NCBI GenBank assembly: GCA_945643635.1
Contig: CALZFC010000045.1
Location: forward strand, 1,872,501 to 1,936,500
Origin: Allodiplogaster sudhausi
Lineage: Eukaryota; Nematoda; Chromadorea; Rhabditida; Diplogasteridae
DNA length: 64,000 bases
Direction of reading: 5' to 3'
The notes under the pieces were generated by a model. That model did no database searches, was not told where the DNA came from, and worked only from the letters and a program-made list of their open reading frames with translations. The translations under genes were made by a program, and so were the position numbers. Shown here piece by piece: positions 46,575 to 57,001 of this stretch. How positions within the stretch are numbered: the first letter of the stretch is position 1; each line of letters begins with the position of its first letter.

Positions 46575-49500
46575 CTGATCGTTTTCTTGTGATAGCAGAG
46601 AAATAATAAATATGATAGCAGAGAAATAATAAACAATCCTTCAAATCCGGACACTTGAAAGGATTTATCTGCACAGCTTCATTCTCCGCAGTATCACTTT
46701 GGGCACATATTCTGAGCATCTTTGTGTCAATCAACATCTTGGTGATTATTTCGCGGTATACTGCAGATTTAAACTCGTCGAATCTCTTCTTTCTCTGCTT
46801 TGTCAATTCGCACAAGTATTGTTCCGCATTAAAGAATAGAGCAGAAGCAGAATCTTCTGGAGAAGAGTATTTGCATACTTGATTGGACCTCTTCTTGTCC
46901 ATTACAACTGGCTTTCCAAATGATATCTCAACAAATTGTGACAGTTGTGCCATGACGGTTTCTCTTCGCTCTTTGTCATAGAGTCGAATTGTAATGTCAG
47001 GCTTTGTCTCTATCACTCCAAGGATCCATTCGTTTTGATCCTTCAATGGAACGAAGATAATCTTCTGCTTTATAGTAGATTTGTTCTCAGGAGCTATGCT
47101 CCTTGCAATGCAATCCATAAGAACGGAATGCGAAAGCACAAAAATGCTTTGCTTTGACTCGGCAACCAAGACTTTTAACATTGCTTCAATAATAGAGCTG
47201 TCAAAATGTCCACCAGCATAAGCATCATATAGTGATATTGCTGACACTGAGAGCTTACATGGTTTACCTCTTCGAGGCTGATGTGTCCAGCCAAACTTTT
47301 TAAGCATTTCAAGTGATTCACTTGAATAGTCGCTTTCGTTTGACCGAACTGACATTGTGGACGATGCCACACTTCTCATTGATGCTACAGAGCCAATAGA
47401 TGAACGCGAGCTCGATCTTCGAGTTCTTAGAGTAGAATCAGGAGTAACACAGACTACTGCGCCTCCAATTATCTTAATCAATTTGCATGTCATCAAATAG
47501 TGCTTCAACTGCTTTCTGAATGAAGCAGCATCGAAATGCGGCACAACTGTCGGCCGATCATTAACTATTTGCAGAGCGTGGAAAATAGTGATTGGACCAC
47601 AATTATAACCATCACTTTGCAGAGTGGTAAGATTGTCACCCGAAGGGGCGGCCATTACTTGAAGTCCGGTTAAGTGGTGAATACACTTTTGAATTCTGTA
47701 CCATTCATTCCGGTCAAGCTTATTCAGCGAGTCGTAAATCATGACAAAGCGTGGCGACGACATGTTTATGACACTTAGCATAAAGTGGCTGTCATTGACC
47801 AATGGAAACATAATCATATCATAATTGATGAAGTTGTTCGTTCTCAACTTTTGCATGCTTTCTGGATTTCTACAGTATCTTTCATACTGAACCGGATCAA
47901 TCAGAAAGATATTCTTGCCGTAACAAATTGCTTGTATAGCACAATGAACAACTTCATCATTCAACCACTGGTTGCCGTCCAGCTTTTTTAAACTGTCGTA
48001 TGACATCTTTGCGATTGGAACATCGGAATTGGCAGTGGGAAATTCAGCCTGATAGGGCACAAACAGTTTTTTCGGCTGTCTCGTAGAAACTCGCTTTGGA
48101 GTGCTAACGTTCATCTCACTCATCCCAGATAAAATGGTTGATGGTGATGGAGCTGCATCCTTGTCAGCTTTCCGTTTCCTCCCGGAAGTTTGAATCAATG
48201 GGCTTTGCAATAACCGCAAATCATTCATTTGAGATAGCAAAACAGACGGGCTCTCTGTAATGTCTTCTCTTCTGTTTTTCTTTAAAGAAATGGAGGTATC
48301 AGTGACATCACTTTTACGCTTAGGTGTCTGATTACCCCTCTTTATCAGAGAAGTTTTGTTCGCACTGGGCAATTGATGCTTGATTGGAGTTCGAAACAAA
48401 TTCGAATCATTGTCAGAATTTGAGCTTCTGCTTCTACTTCTAGTTATGCGAACATTCAAATCTGATTCATTGTGAGCGCATCCTGGAGAGATATTGTTTG
48501 AGTTTTCAAGCGATTTTCGGAGGTTAGATCTCTTGTCAGAATCTTTCTTTCTGCGTTCGTCTTCATGTACGAACAATGACAACAAGGTTTTCTTATACAA
48601 GACCCAGCTAAAGCCGTCAATTGAAAATAGGAGTCTGTTCAGAGCACACTCTGCATATTTGCATGCGAAAAACCACGAGCATTGCTTCGCGCCCTTGCTT
48701 TGCTGTTTGCAATCTTCCAGAATACACTCGAATGAACTCGTCGCTTTTATTCTGGAAACAAACTTTCGTACGTTATCTATAACGTCAGCGTATGCATCAA
48801 GAGATACATGTTTATCTGAGTCACAAATTCTCATAATTCCAGTGCTCCAAGAGAAATCAGAGTAGAAGAAATGCTTCTTGCGTTTATCATCAACTATTAT
48901 AAATTGAGCCAGCAGGCAGTCACTTATCTCTCCTTCATAGGATTTCATGCAAGCTTTGTCAACAGACACATCTGTGTTCGCATTTATTAAGGAGTACTTA
49001 CAAACTACTGCCTTTCTTGCGGGCTCATCTTGAGCAATTCTTAGAATGCATGATTCCACAACTTCAACATCTGGTGCTTTCCCTTTCGCATTCAACTGCG
49101 ACTTGATCTTTGCAACATCAAATAATGGTTGCTCAGCGGACACAATATTATTCGCTTGTGGAGTTTTAGCTTTCACAGATCCACTGCTTTTAACAATTTC
49201 ATTATTCTTCGTTAAATTGGTTTTGAACCTTTCATGATGCATAACCAATTCGGAGATTTCCTTCCGGAATTCAGATGCATCAAAGTCATCTTCAATGTCC
49301 TTGCCATTACAGCAAACATTCATGGCAAATCGAATTGCATGAACGCCAGAGTCAACATCACGTTTCTGTTTTGTACAGGTGGCTGTCCTAACGCTTATAT
49401 CAATCTTTATCTTCATAACGTGAGCAATTAGGCTGCGAACTGTTGTTCGAATCCACTGATATATATTTGCAGTACTCCAAAGAAAATCATATATCGTAAG

Positions 49501-51155
49501 AGTATTACTACTCTTTTCAAACAGTGCAAAGAGGAAATGTCCGTTCCTCTTATCATCAACCAGTGGGAGAAGCATTCTCTCCATTGTTTTGCTTTTCTCA
49601 GCTGAATACTTGTAAATGAATGATCGCACAGTCTTTGCGTCATACTTGCGACTGGCATCAGCATGCCTCAGAGATTCAGAGGCTGAAACATTCAAAAGCA
49701 TAGTCTTTCCATTGCCATACAAATCGACAATATTCTCGAAAGCACTCTGCACTGTACGTTGCATCAATCTTCGCTGAGGATCTTGAACCTCACGGAATGG
49801 TGCCTCCACATCTGCGAAGACGTCATCTTCAAGATTTACCTCTTCAAGCACATTGTATGGCCTGCTTATCTCAATTTCGGGAACAACATCCGGCCTGATA
49901 ACTTTTCCTTTCCAAGAATCTTTCCGCCAAGGCGGGGTGCGAGGCTTTTTAAAGCCTTCATTTCTTGATCTCTGGCTTCTTCTGGGCTTTACTTGAGTCC
50001 ATTCATCACTTTGAGCTTGTGTTGGATTTGCAACAACGTTTGCCTCAGAAGTGGGCTCTTGATTTGAGGCTTTCGTCAGCCTATTAAGCATCACTAGTCT
50101 GTAGGACTTCCAATCAAAGGGGTGTCTCTCTTTATCTATGCCTTTCATGGCACATTCATAAAATCTGGACATGAAAACACCACAGTTGGTACCGTCCTCT
50201 TGCTGTGCAACTGATTCCCACTTGAAAGTGGGCATAGGAGTGCCTGGAAACACGTGCTTTATAAGCATATGGAGTGTAATTTGCATAATGCTTCCAGGAA
50301 AACAAGCAACGTTGTACACGTTGTAAATTGAATCAGCAATCGTAACACTGTTGCTGTCCTTATGATACTCTGCAAACCAATAATGTTCATCCTGGTAAAC
50401 AGGTAGAAGTATCCTTTTGGCTGTCCTTCTGAGGGAATCATTCAAGGCAACACAGGCCATGTCTTCACTTAAGTCTTCGATTTGGAACTTGCCACTTGTA
50501 AAAAGATCAGCAGCTCCTCGCTGTCCAAAGATTCCATAGAATCCAGTTAATCCGAACACTGTGTCATCAAAAGTATATGTCTCTGCCATACGGCGTATGT
50601 AGTCATCAACTGTTTCCAAAAGCAGTCGGTCGTTTGACGGAATGTCATCGTATTCATTTTCTGGTTCGAAGGGGATATAGCCCGCTTCGCCATTTCCACC
50701 TCCTCTGAGGGCAACATACTTGACAGCAGATTCTTTCAACTGGAGAAACTTCGTTTCCATCTCATTGCATGGCTTGTTGTGGGATACTTCAACCACAGAA
50801 TCAATATTGACATCACGGGATACTTCTACCGTGGGCATGACCGGGCATAAGAGCTCCGGGTTGAGACAGCAGTGGAAAGGTTGAAAACACGGAAGTCCTG
50901 CTGTCTCAGTGACAACCGTGCGTGTGTGGGGGCAGAAGAACGGCTCTCCCAGTGATGGTGCCCCCTCAATCACTGGGTCATTGCCACCTGCGTAGTGTTG
51001 ACGGCGGCCGGGCCGCAGGTCGACCCTGTCGCCGTTTCGCGTCACACGAAAGACCATCTGGAACAGAAGTCACTTAGGCCACTCAACCAGATCGATCAGC
51101 TTACCTCCTGCAAAAAGGAGTTGATTAACCAAATGTTCTGTTCTCCGCAATGCAT
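46567..51155 (-). CDS. Helitron ORF1: five tandem Ulp1/C48-like cysteine-protease modules
   Basis: 1496-residue frame from ATG 51057. A 47-bp GT-AG intron (51104-51058) would add an in-frame first exon from ATG 51155 (MHCGEQNIW). After a Cys/His-rich start (PFFCPHTR...CFQPFHCC) come five SUMO-protease-like modules: (1) about 170-335, EHYWFAEYH, ADS, QQEDGTNCGVFM, intact H-D-Q-C; (2) about 470-610, GHFLFALF but DSGVHAIRF, Cys to Ser; (3) about 670-840, KHFFYSDF, ICDS, KQCSWFFACK, possibly active; (4) about 1017-1200, the most Ulp1-like, DGNQWLNDEVV, DSHFMLSV, IYDS, LQSDGYNCGP; (5) about 1270-1440, NEWILGV and EDSASALFF, His and Cys lost. Ser/Arg/Lys-rich linkers with NLS-like clusters separate 3 from 4 and 4 from 5. 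It ends 8 bases inside the Rep/helicase frame. Confidence 0.85.
46591..46636. repeat. 23-bp tandem duplication at the ORF1/ORF2 junction
   Basis: GATAGCAGAGAAATAATAAA occurs at 46591 and again at 46614 (period 23). It lies in the stretch where the two Helitron frames overlap. Because 23 is not a multiple of three, copy number decides how the two frames connect. Confidence 0.85.
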
Positions 51156-51496
51156 TTCAAATGCGCCGCGAATTATTCAATCAAAATAGGCGATCAAATA
51201 CGCATACACAATTCGAAGCATTTCACATATTCTTCTTGTACCGAATGGCACTTTAACCGTTCTCAGAGGAATGTTTTAAAGTGATTTACAAATTAAAAGC
51301 AATCTCCGAGAGACTTTCAAAGTGCCATTGTACGAATGTAATCTGATTCGAATCATGTATGCGTATTTACAAAAGTAAACGCGCCTCGAAAATGCATAAC
51401 GATATAAAACGATAGAATCGCAAAATGTGTTACAAGTACAATGTGATATAATAGTAGTAATTATGAAACATGGAGCATGTGGCATAAAGAGCATGT

Positions 51497-51797
51497 GGCA
51501 TAACATGTTCCATCAAGTCATTCTGTCTTGCCGAGTTCTTTCGAAGTTTCTGAATTTTTAGTGAAATTCAAGATAAGTCACATCAATTCACAGTTTTTAG
51601 ACTTGGTGGTCCATTCATCATCATTTGGTTTCATTCGTAATCAAATGGCATAACATGTTCCATCAAGTCATTCTGTCTTGCCGAGTTCTTTCGAAGTTTC
51701 TGAATTTTTAGTGAAATTCAAGATAAGTCACATCAATTCACAGTTTTTAGACTTGGTGGTCCATTCATCATCATTTGGTTTCATTCGTAATCAAATG
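51497..51797. repeat. 150-bp tandem duplication upstream of Helitron ORF1
   Basis: The segment starting GGCATAACATGTTCCATCAA at 51497 is repeated without visible change from 51647. Its inner motif GTTTTTAGACTTGGTGGTCC recurs near 51590, 51740, 51819 and 52033, with a diverged copy near 51852, so it surrounds the upstream ribozyme candidate. Confidence 0.85.
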
Positions 51798-51943
51798 TCA
51801 GCTCATTGCTTATTCCGTTTTTAGACTTGGTGGTCCAATCATCAGCACAGTTTTAGATTTGATGGTTCATTCAACAGCAAATGGCTTTTAAAACGTGGTG
51901 TTTCAACCATCAACATAGTAACTGATTGCAGTGATAACATACT

Positions 51944-52020
51944 AACAGGCGGGACTCATCAGATGAGAACCTGTTTCAATTAAACTTATACCCGTTTCGT
52001 CCCATTAATCTCATTACGGG
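51944..52020 (-). ncRNA. Hammerhead-like ribozyme candidate, upstream copy
   Basis: Minus strand, 77 nt, about 0.8-0.9 kb upstream of Helitron ORF1 and in the same orientation as the copy at 40819-40899. Segments: CCCGUA (52020-52015, predicted cleavage after 52015), stem-I strand AUGAG (52014-52010), AUUAAU, stem-II strand GGGAC (52003-51999), GAAA (51998-51995), CGGG, linker, P4 strand AACAGG (51975-51970), UU, stem-I strand CUCAU (51967-51963), CUGAUGA (51962-51956), stem-II strand GUCCC (51955-51951), and P4 strand CCUGUU (51949-51944). Relative to the other copy, stem I, stem II and P4 carry pair-preserving changes while the core is unchanged. Flanking sequence is unrelated between the two copies. 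Confidence 0.6.
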
Positions 52021-52085
52021 ATTTGTCTTACAGTTTTTAGACTTGGTGGTCCGTTCATCATCAGTATATAGCTTGTACACGATAA

Positions 52086-54170
52086 TTACGGCAAAGCCGT
52101 CTTAGTCCCGCACAGCGGGCATTCAATCGCCGGTCAAGCCAGTAACAACATTTAAAGGAGACATACAAAAACGTCCAACAGAAGACAGATGGCCATGCTA
52201 AGAACATGTGCAACATGGTTTGTCCTTTTTCGGGCATGTGATACTGCATAGCAGTCTTAACTTACGACATAGTCGCTTTAGTCCCAGAAGAACAAGGTAT
52301 GTTGAGCACACATCCTCACCACAACTCTCCATCAACTGCTAGATTAGCTTGGAAACATTGAATACGGCAAAGCCGTTTTAGTCCCGCACAGCGGGCATTC
52401 AATCGCCGGTCAAGCCGGTAATAACTCGGAATGGAGACATACAAGAATGCGAGATCAAACAGAAGACAGATGGCCATGATAAGAACATGTGCAACATGGT
52501 TTGTCCTTTTTCGGGCATGTGATACTGCAAATCAGTCTTAGCTTACGACATAGTCGCTTTAGTCCCAGAAGAACAAGGTATGTTGAACACACATCCTCAC
52601 CACAACTATCCATCAACTGTTAGATCATCATTTAGCTTGGAAACATTGATTACGGCAATGCCGTTTTAGTCCCGCACATCGGGCATTCAATCGCCGGTCA
52701 AGCCGGTAATAACTCGGAATGGAGACATATAAGAATGCGAGATCCAACAGAAGACAGATGGCCATGATAAGAACATGTGCAACATGGTTTGTCCTTTTTC
52801 GGGCATGTGATACTGCAAAGCAGTCTTAGCTTACGACATAGTCGCTTTAGTCCCAGAAGAACAAGGTATGTTGAACACACATCCTCACCACAACTATCCA
52901 TCAACTGTTAGATCAGCATTTAGCTTGGAAACATTGATTACGGCAATGCCGTTTTAGTCCTGCACATCGGGCATTCAATCGCCGGTCAAGCCGGTAATAA
53001 CTCGGAATGGAGACATATAAGAATGCGAGATCCAACAGAAGACAGATGGCCATGATAAGAACAGGTGCAACATGGTTTGTCCTTTTTCGGGCAAGTGATA
53101 CTGCAAAGTAGTCTTAGCTTACGACATAGTCGCTTTAGTCCCAGAAGAACAAGGTATGTTGAACACACATCCTCACCACAACTATCCATCAACTGATAGA
53201 TCAGCATTTAGCTTGGAAACATTGATTACGGCAATGCCGTTTTAGTCCCGCACATCGGGCATTCAATCGCCGGTCAAGCCGGTAATAGCTCGGAATGGAG
53301 ACATACAAGAATGCGAGATCAAACAGAAGACAGATGTCCATGATAAGAACATGTGCAACATGGTTTGTCCTTTTTCGGGTATGTGATACTGCAAAGCAGT
53401 CTTAGCTTACGACATAGTCGCTTTAGTCCCAGAAGAACAAGGTATGTTGAACACACAACACACATCCTCACCACAACTATCCATCAACTGTTAGATTAGC
53501 ATTTAGCTTGGAAACATTGATTAAGGCAATGCCGTTTTAGTCCCGCACATCGGGCATTCAATCGCCGGTCAAGCCGGTAATAACTCGGAATGGAGACATA
53601 TAAGAATGCGAGATCCAACAGAAGACAGATGGCCATGATAAGAACATGTGCAACATGGTTTGTTCTTTTTCGGGCATGCGTTACTGCACAGCAGTCTTAG
53701 ATTACGACATAGTCGCTTTAGTCCCAGAAGAACAAGGTATGTTAAACACACATCCTCACAACGACTCTCCATCAACTGCTAGATTAGACATTACGGCAAA
53801 GCCGTTTTAGTCCCGCATAGCGGGCAGTCAATCGTCGGTCAAGCCGGTAATAACTCGGAATGTAGACATATGCGAATGCAAGATCCAACAGAAGACAGAT
53901 GGCCATGATAAGAACATGTGCAGCATGGTTTGTTCTTTTTCGGGCATGCGTTACTGCACAGCAGTCTTTGATTACGACATAGTCGCTTTAGTCCCAGAAG
54001 AACAAGGTATGTTGAACACACATCCTCACCACGACTCTCCATCAACTGCTATATCAGAATTTAGCTTGTAAGCATTGAGTACGGCAATGCCGTTTTAGTC
54101 CCGCACAGCGGGCATTCAATCGCCGGTCAAGACGGTAATTACTCTCAACGGAGTAATACAAAATGCAAGA
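52086..54170. repeat. Tandem array of about 287-bp units rich in mini-hairpins (8 copies)
   Basis: Units start with TACGGCAA(A/T)GCCG at about 52088, 52363, 52651, 52938, 53226, 53522, 53794 and 54079 (last one partial); spacings are roughly 272-296. Each unit contains several small palindromes with short, mostly 3-nt loops: ACGGC-AAA-GCCGT, CCCGC-ACA-GCGGG, CATGT-GCA-ACATG, ACTGC-AAA-GCAGT and CGAC-ATA-GTCG, two of them followed by TTTAGTCCC. Loops vary (AAA/AAT, ACA/ATA) while stems mostly persist. Minus-strand ORFs of about 68 codons recur but look incidental. Probably the 5' subterminal repeat region of the Helitron. Confidence 0.85.
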
Positions 54171-54536
54171 ACACAACAATTCTCAAGCCAGTACAATGCA
54201 ATATGGTTAAGTGTATGTACGACTCACGTCACTGATCTGGGCCATTACTTAATTCTTAGTCTTTCGGACTCTTTATCCTCTTTAGAGGCTTCAACTTTTG
54301 GCCATTATCAGTAGGCCGTGAGCCGTGTGCGGTGCAGTGCAGTGAAAACTCATGCAACGGATAAATACCTGCTCATGGGTCTTTTAACGTGGAACTTTCA
54401 CACGATTATATCTCGGTGGCTTTTATCAGTGTTGCATGAGCCGTGTTAGCAATGTTTACAATGTTAGCAATGTTAAAAAGATGTGATCATGCAATCAAAA
54501 AAATTAAATAAAAATATCCAAGTAATATCCAAAGAA
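54171..54536. other. Spacer right of the tandem array
   Basis: Contains AATGTTAGCAATGTT-type short repeats near 54448-54478 and a GTGAGCCGTGTGCGG segment. The true 5' end of the Helitron may lie here, but no definite terminus was recognised. Confidence 0.4.
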
Positions 54537-54715
54537 TGCAGTGGTTAAACAATTTGGATCAATAGTTTGTTGTCTGCTACAAGGCTTCTCCTTTAAAAAT
54601 GGATAATTTTTCATTCGTAAATTAGAAATAAAACAGCTTATCCAATTGTTTTCGGGATACTGCAAAACTGGATTGAAATCCAAAAAGAAAAAATATATAA
54701 CTTTTAACCACTGCA
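54537..54715. mobile_element. Short MITE-like element, TIR TGCAGTGGTTAAA
   Basis: A 13-bp terminal inverted repeat (TGCAGTGGTTAAA at 54537-54549; mirrored at 54703-54715), extendable by one A/T pair, with further inner complementarity (TTTGGAT with ATCCAAA). 179 bp, no coding capacity. Target duplication unclear. Confidence 0.6.
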
Positions 54716-55434
54716 TAAATGAAATTCTTAAGCTATATTTAATCTAGGAAAATAAAAATATAAATAAAATCCGGTTCACTTCATATATTCCGCACTTTAT
54801 AACTCTATCTCTCTCTCTTTTCAAAACACAATGTTTCCTATTTTATATCTTTTTTTTTCTATCTATTCCCCACTTTATATCCCATTCAACTCCTCACATT
54901 CAACTCTGAAAAGGACCGCTAGATTAAATCTGGGCAAGGGAACGCTTACTATCCAGCAGTTGTTGATGATGAAGACGAGGTTCATCCTCGTGGAAGTTGA
55001 GCGCGGCGAAGTCGCACCTTCGACGATGAGATGGGAAGGGTGGGACAAGTCTACTCCTATCCTCTCGCTCTCATTCTCTTTTTCCCTAATCTACAGGGTG
55101 AATTAGCTGGTGCACGCCATGCCGTCGTGGAACGGAAGATTCGCGTCGATGGGTGCGCAGCGAATCCCGCGCATACGCTCTGAGAATAAACGATTTTAGG
55201 AATAATCACAAAAGTATATCAGCCAACTTGTATATCCGAAACTGATCCCCAGAGACATTATGTATAAAATTAAATAAATGAACCCTGAACCTCAAAAAAA
55301 CCATATGGAATTCTTAATATTTTACACGCGACAAACAGAAAACAAGTGCCTACATTTTCTCAAAAGATGGAACCCTTCAACTCCTGTACTTCAATTAGAT
55401 CTTTTGAGGTATACTTGAAAGAAAAAGAATAAAA
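54716..55434. other. Spacer with an open GC-richer patch
   Basis: 54940-55170 is less AT-rich than its surroundings and shows short open + frames (FILVEVERGEVAPSTMRW; GELAGARHAVVERKIRVDG) separated by a CT-rich stretch ending in an acceptor-like CTACAG. The frames do not join in phase, so this is at best a fragment of an old gene. Otherwise nothing. Confidence 0.35.
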
Positions 55435-55738
55435 TTACATGCCCCATAAAACACCCATGAAAGATTCAATATGGTGTGAAAGCAATACAGTATCCTGACT
55501 TCCAAATCCGCATTACAGTAAAACGCAAATTCAAAAAAAAGCTTAAAAAGTTAACTCCTAAAAAAATAACCATGGAAGTTAAAGAGGATAAATCAGAAAG
55601 TTCACTCATATGCTTACTGTAATTAATATACAGTATCCTAATAAAAAGTTATCTAATAAAATAATTAAAACAAAATTCAACTCTGCTTCTTTCGGTCACT
55701 TTCTTAGCTTCCACCTCTCTCTTTCTCTCTCTCTCTCA

Positions 55739-55771
<33 letters not shown>

Positions 55772-57001
55772 GCTCTCTCTCTCTCTATGCTTTTCTTTCT
55801 ATTTTTATCTCTCGCTCTCTCTCTCTTTCAGTTTTTTTTCTCTTTGCTTCCTCTCTGTCTCTCTTTCTTTCTCCATCGCTCTCACTGCTCCCCCTCCTCT
55901 CTATTCTTCTCTTTCTCTATGTTTCGTTCTCTCTCTGCTTCACTTTCTCCCTATTTCCCTCTTTCTGCTTCTCTTTCTCTCTCGATCCCTCTTTCTGACT
56001 CTCATCTCTCTCTCTATATATGTATTTCTCTCTCTTTCTTTCTTTCTCTCTCTCTCTATGCTTTCCTCTGTCTCTGCAACACCATGATAGAGATGCATAA
56101 GCTTTAATATATGAAGGGAAGCATTTAATGAACATTCGAATTTAAACATTTAACCGAAATGAGGTAAAAAAGAAGAATATTAAAGTACCCTTTAAAAAAT
56201 TTCAATATAAATACGCCTTAATCCAACCTTCGAAGTAATGGGAAAGAAACTTTTAAAATGACATCCCAAAACTTAAACCAAATTATAGTATCCATCTCCA
56301 ATTCAAAAAGTTTAAAAATTATATCCAAAAACATGTACGGACGTCAAATAGTTGTATTTACATCTCCACAACTAATCCAATCTTGCATTACAGTACCCCC
56401 TTGCATTCGAAAACAGTATGAAAGTGAACATATAAAATTATAACATTAACATCAAAACTACAGTATCCATTATTCAAATCTACATTCCATTACCCCACTC
56501 TTATTGGATCACATTTTAATTACACCAAAAATATTATTATGGCTACATCAAATAAAATACCCATGAAAGTTCCTAAGATGGTGTGAATGCCCTGCAGTAT
56601 CCAGTCTTCAAAATCCGCATTACAGTAAACCACAAATTCTATAAACTTAAAATGTTCTCCTAAAAAAATAACCATGGACCTTAACGAGTGTAAATCAGGG
56701 ATTTCACTCATATGCATACTGTAACTATTATATAGTACAGTATCCTATTAAAAGGTAATCTAAATAAAAAAACTAAAACGAGATTCGAATATTGGTCTCT
56801 TTCCGTCTCTTTCCCTTTCCTTGCTCTTCTTTCTGCTTCCCTTCTGTTTTTTCTTTCTCTCTGCTTCTCTTTAACTCTCCTTCATTCTCTCTGCTTCTCT
56901 TTCTCTCTCCTTCTCTCTTACTGCTTCCCCCCTCTCCACTTCTCTTTCTCTACGCTTATTAATCTCTCTGCTTTTCTCTCTATTTCCCTTTTCTGCTTCC
57001 T
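55435..57001. repeat. Diverged ~1.1-kb tandem units with CT-rich blocks
   Basis: 55435-55680 aligns with 56545-56790 (shared ACCCATGAAAG, AATCCGCATTACAGTAAA, AAAAAATAACCATGGA, TTTCACTCATATGC-like blocks), each followed by a CT-rich block ending TATGCTTTCCTCTG near a GCAACGCCATG-like stretch. So this field is an old tandem array of which 57002-59065 is the recent part. Short motifs of the form ACAGTA(T)CC recur throughout. Confidence 0.6.

Larger units (their letters stand above)
40577..54170 (-). mobile_element. Autonomous Helitron with multi-Ulp1 protein (right end approximate)
   Basis: Rolling-circle transposon transcribed leftward. It carries a Rep/helicase ORF, an upstream multi-protease ORF, an eight-copy tandem array at the 5' side, and a canonical-looking 3' terminus (palindrome, 5 bases, CTAA, then T). 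All catalytic motifs of the Rep/helicase are intact, so the copy may be recently active. The 3' end at 40577 is supported by the terminal structure; the 5' end (expected as TC after a host A, minus strand) could not be fixed and lies at or to the right of the end of the tandem array (about 54160). Helitrons with cysteine-protease modules are known in animals; the number of modules here is unusual. Confidence 0.8.

Noticed and set aside
52698..54045. Repeated ~68-codon minus-strand ORF in the 287-bp array
   Set aside because: Present only because the unit is repeated; changes between units do not favour silent sites by eye, and the hairpins explain the sequence better.
52086..54170. CRISPR array
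   Set aside because: Units are 272-296 bp without the short repeat/unique spacer layout, and the genome is eukaryotic.
55610..56107. 165-codon Leu/Ser-rich ORF (and similar ones over 6707, 7527, 14110, 32573 and 39132)
   Set aside because: Readings of (CT)n/(GA)n microsatellites.
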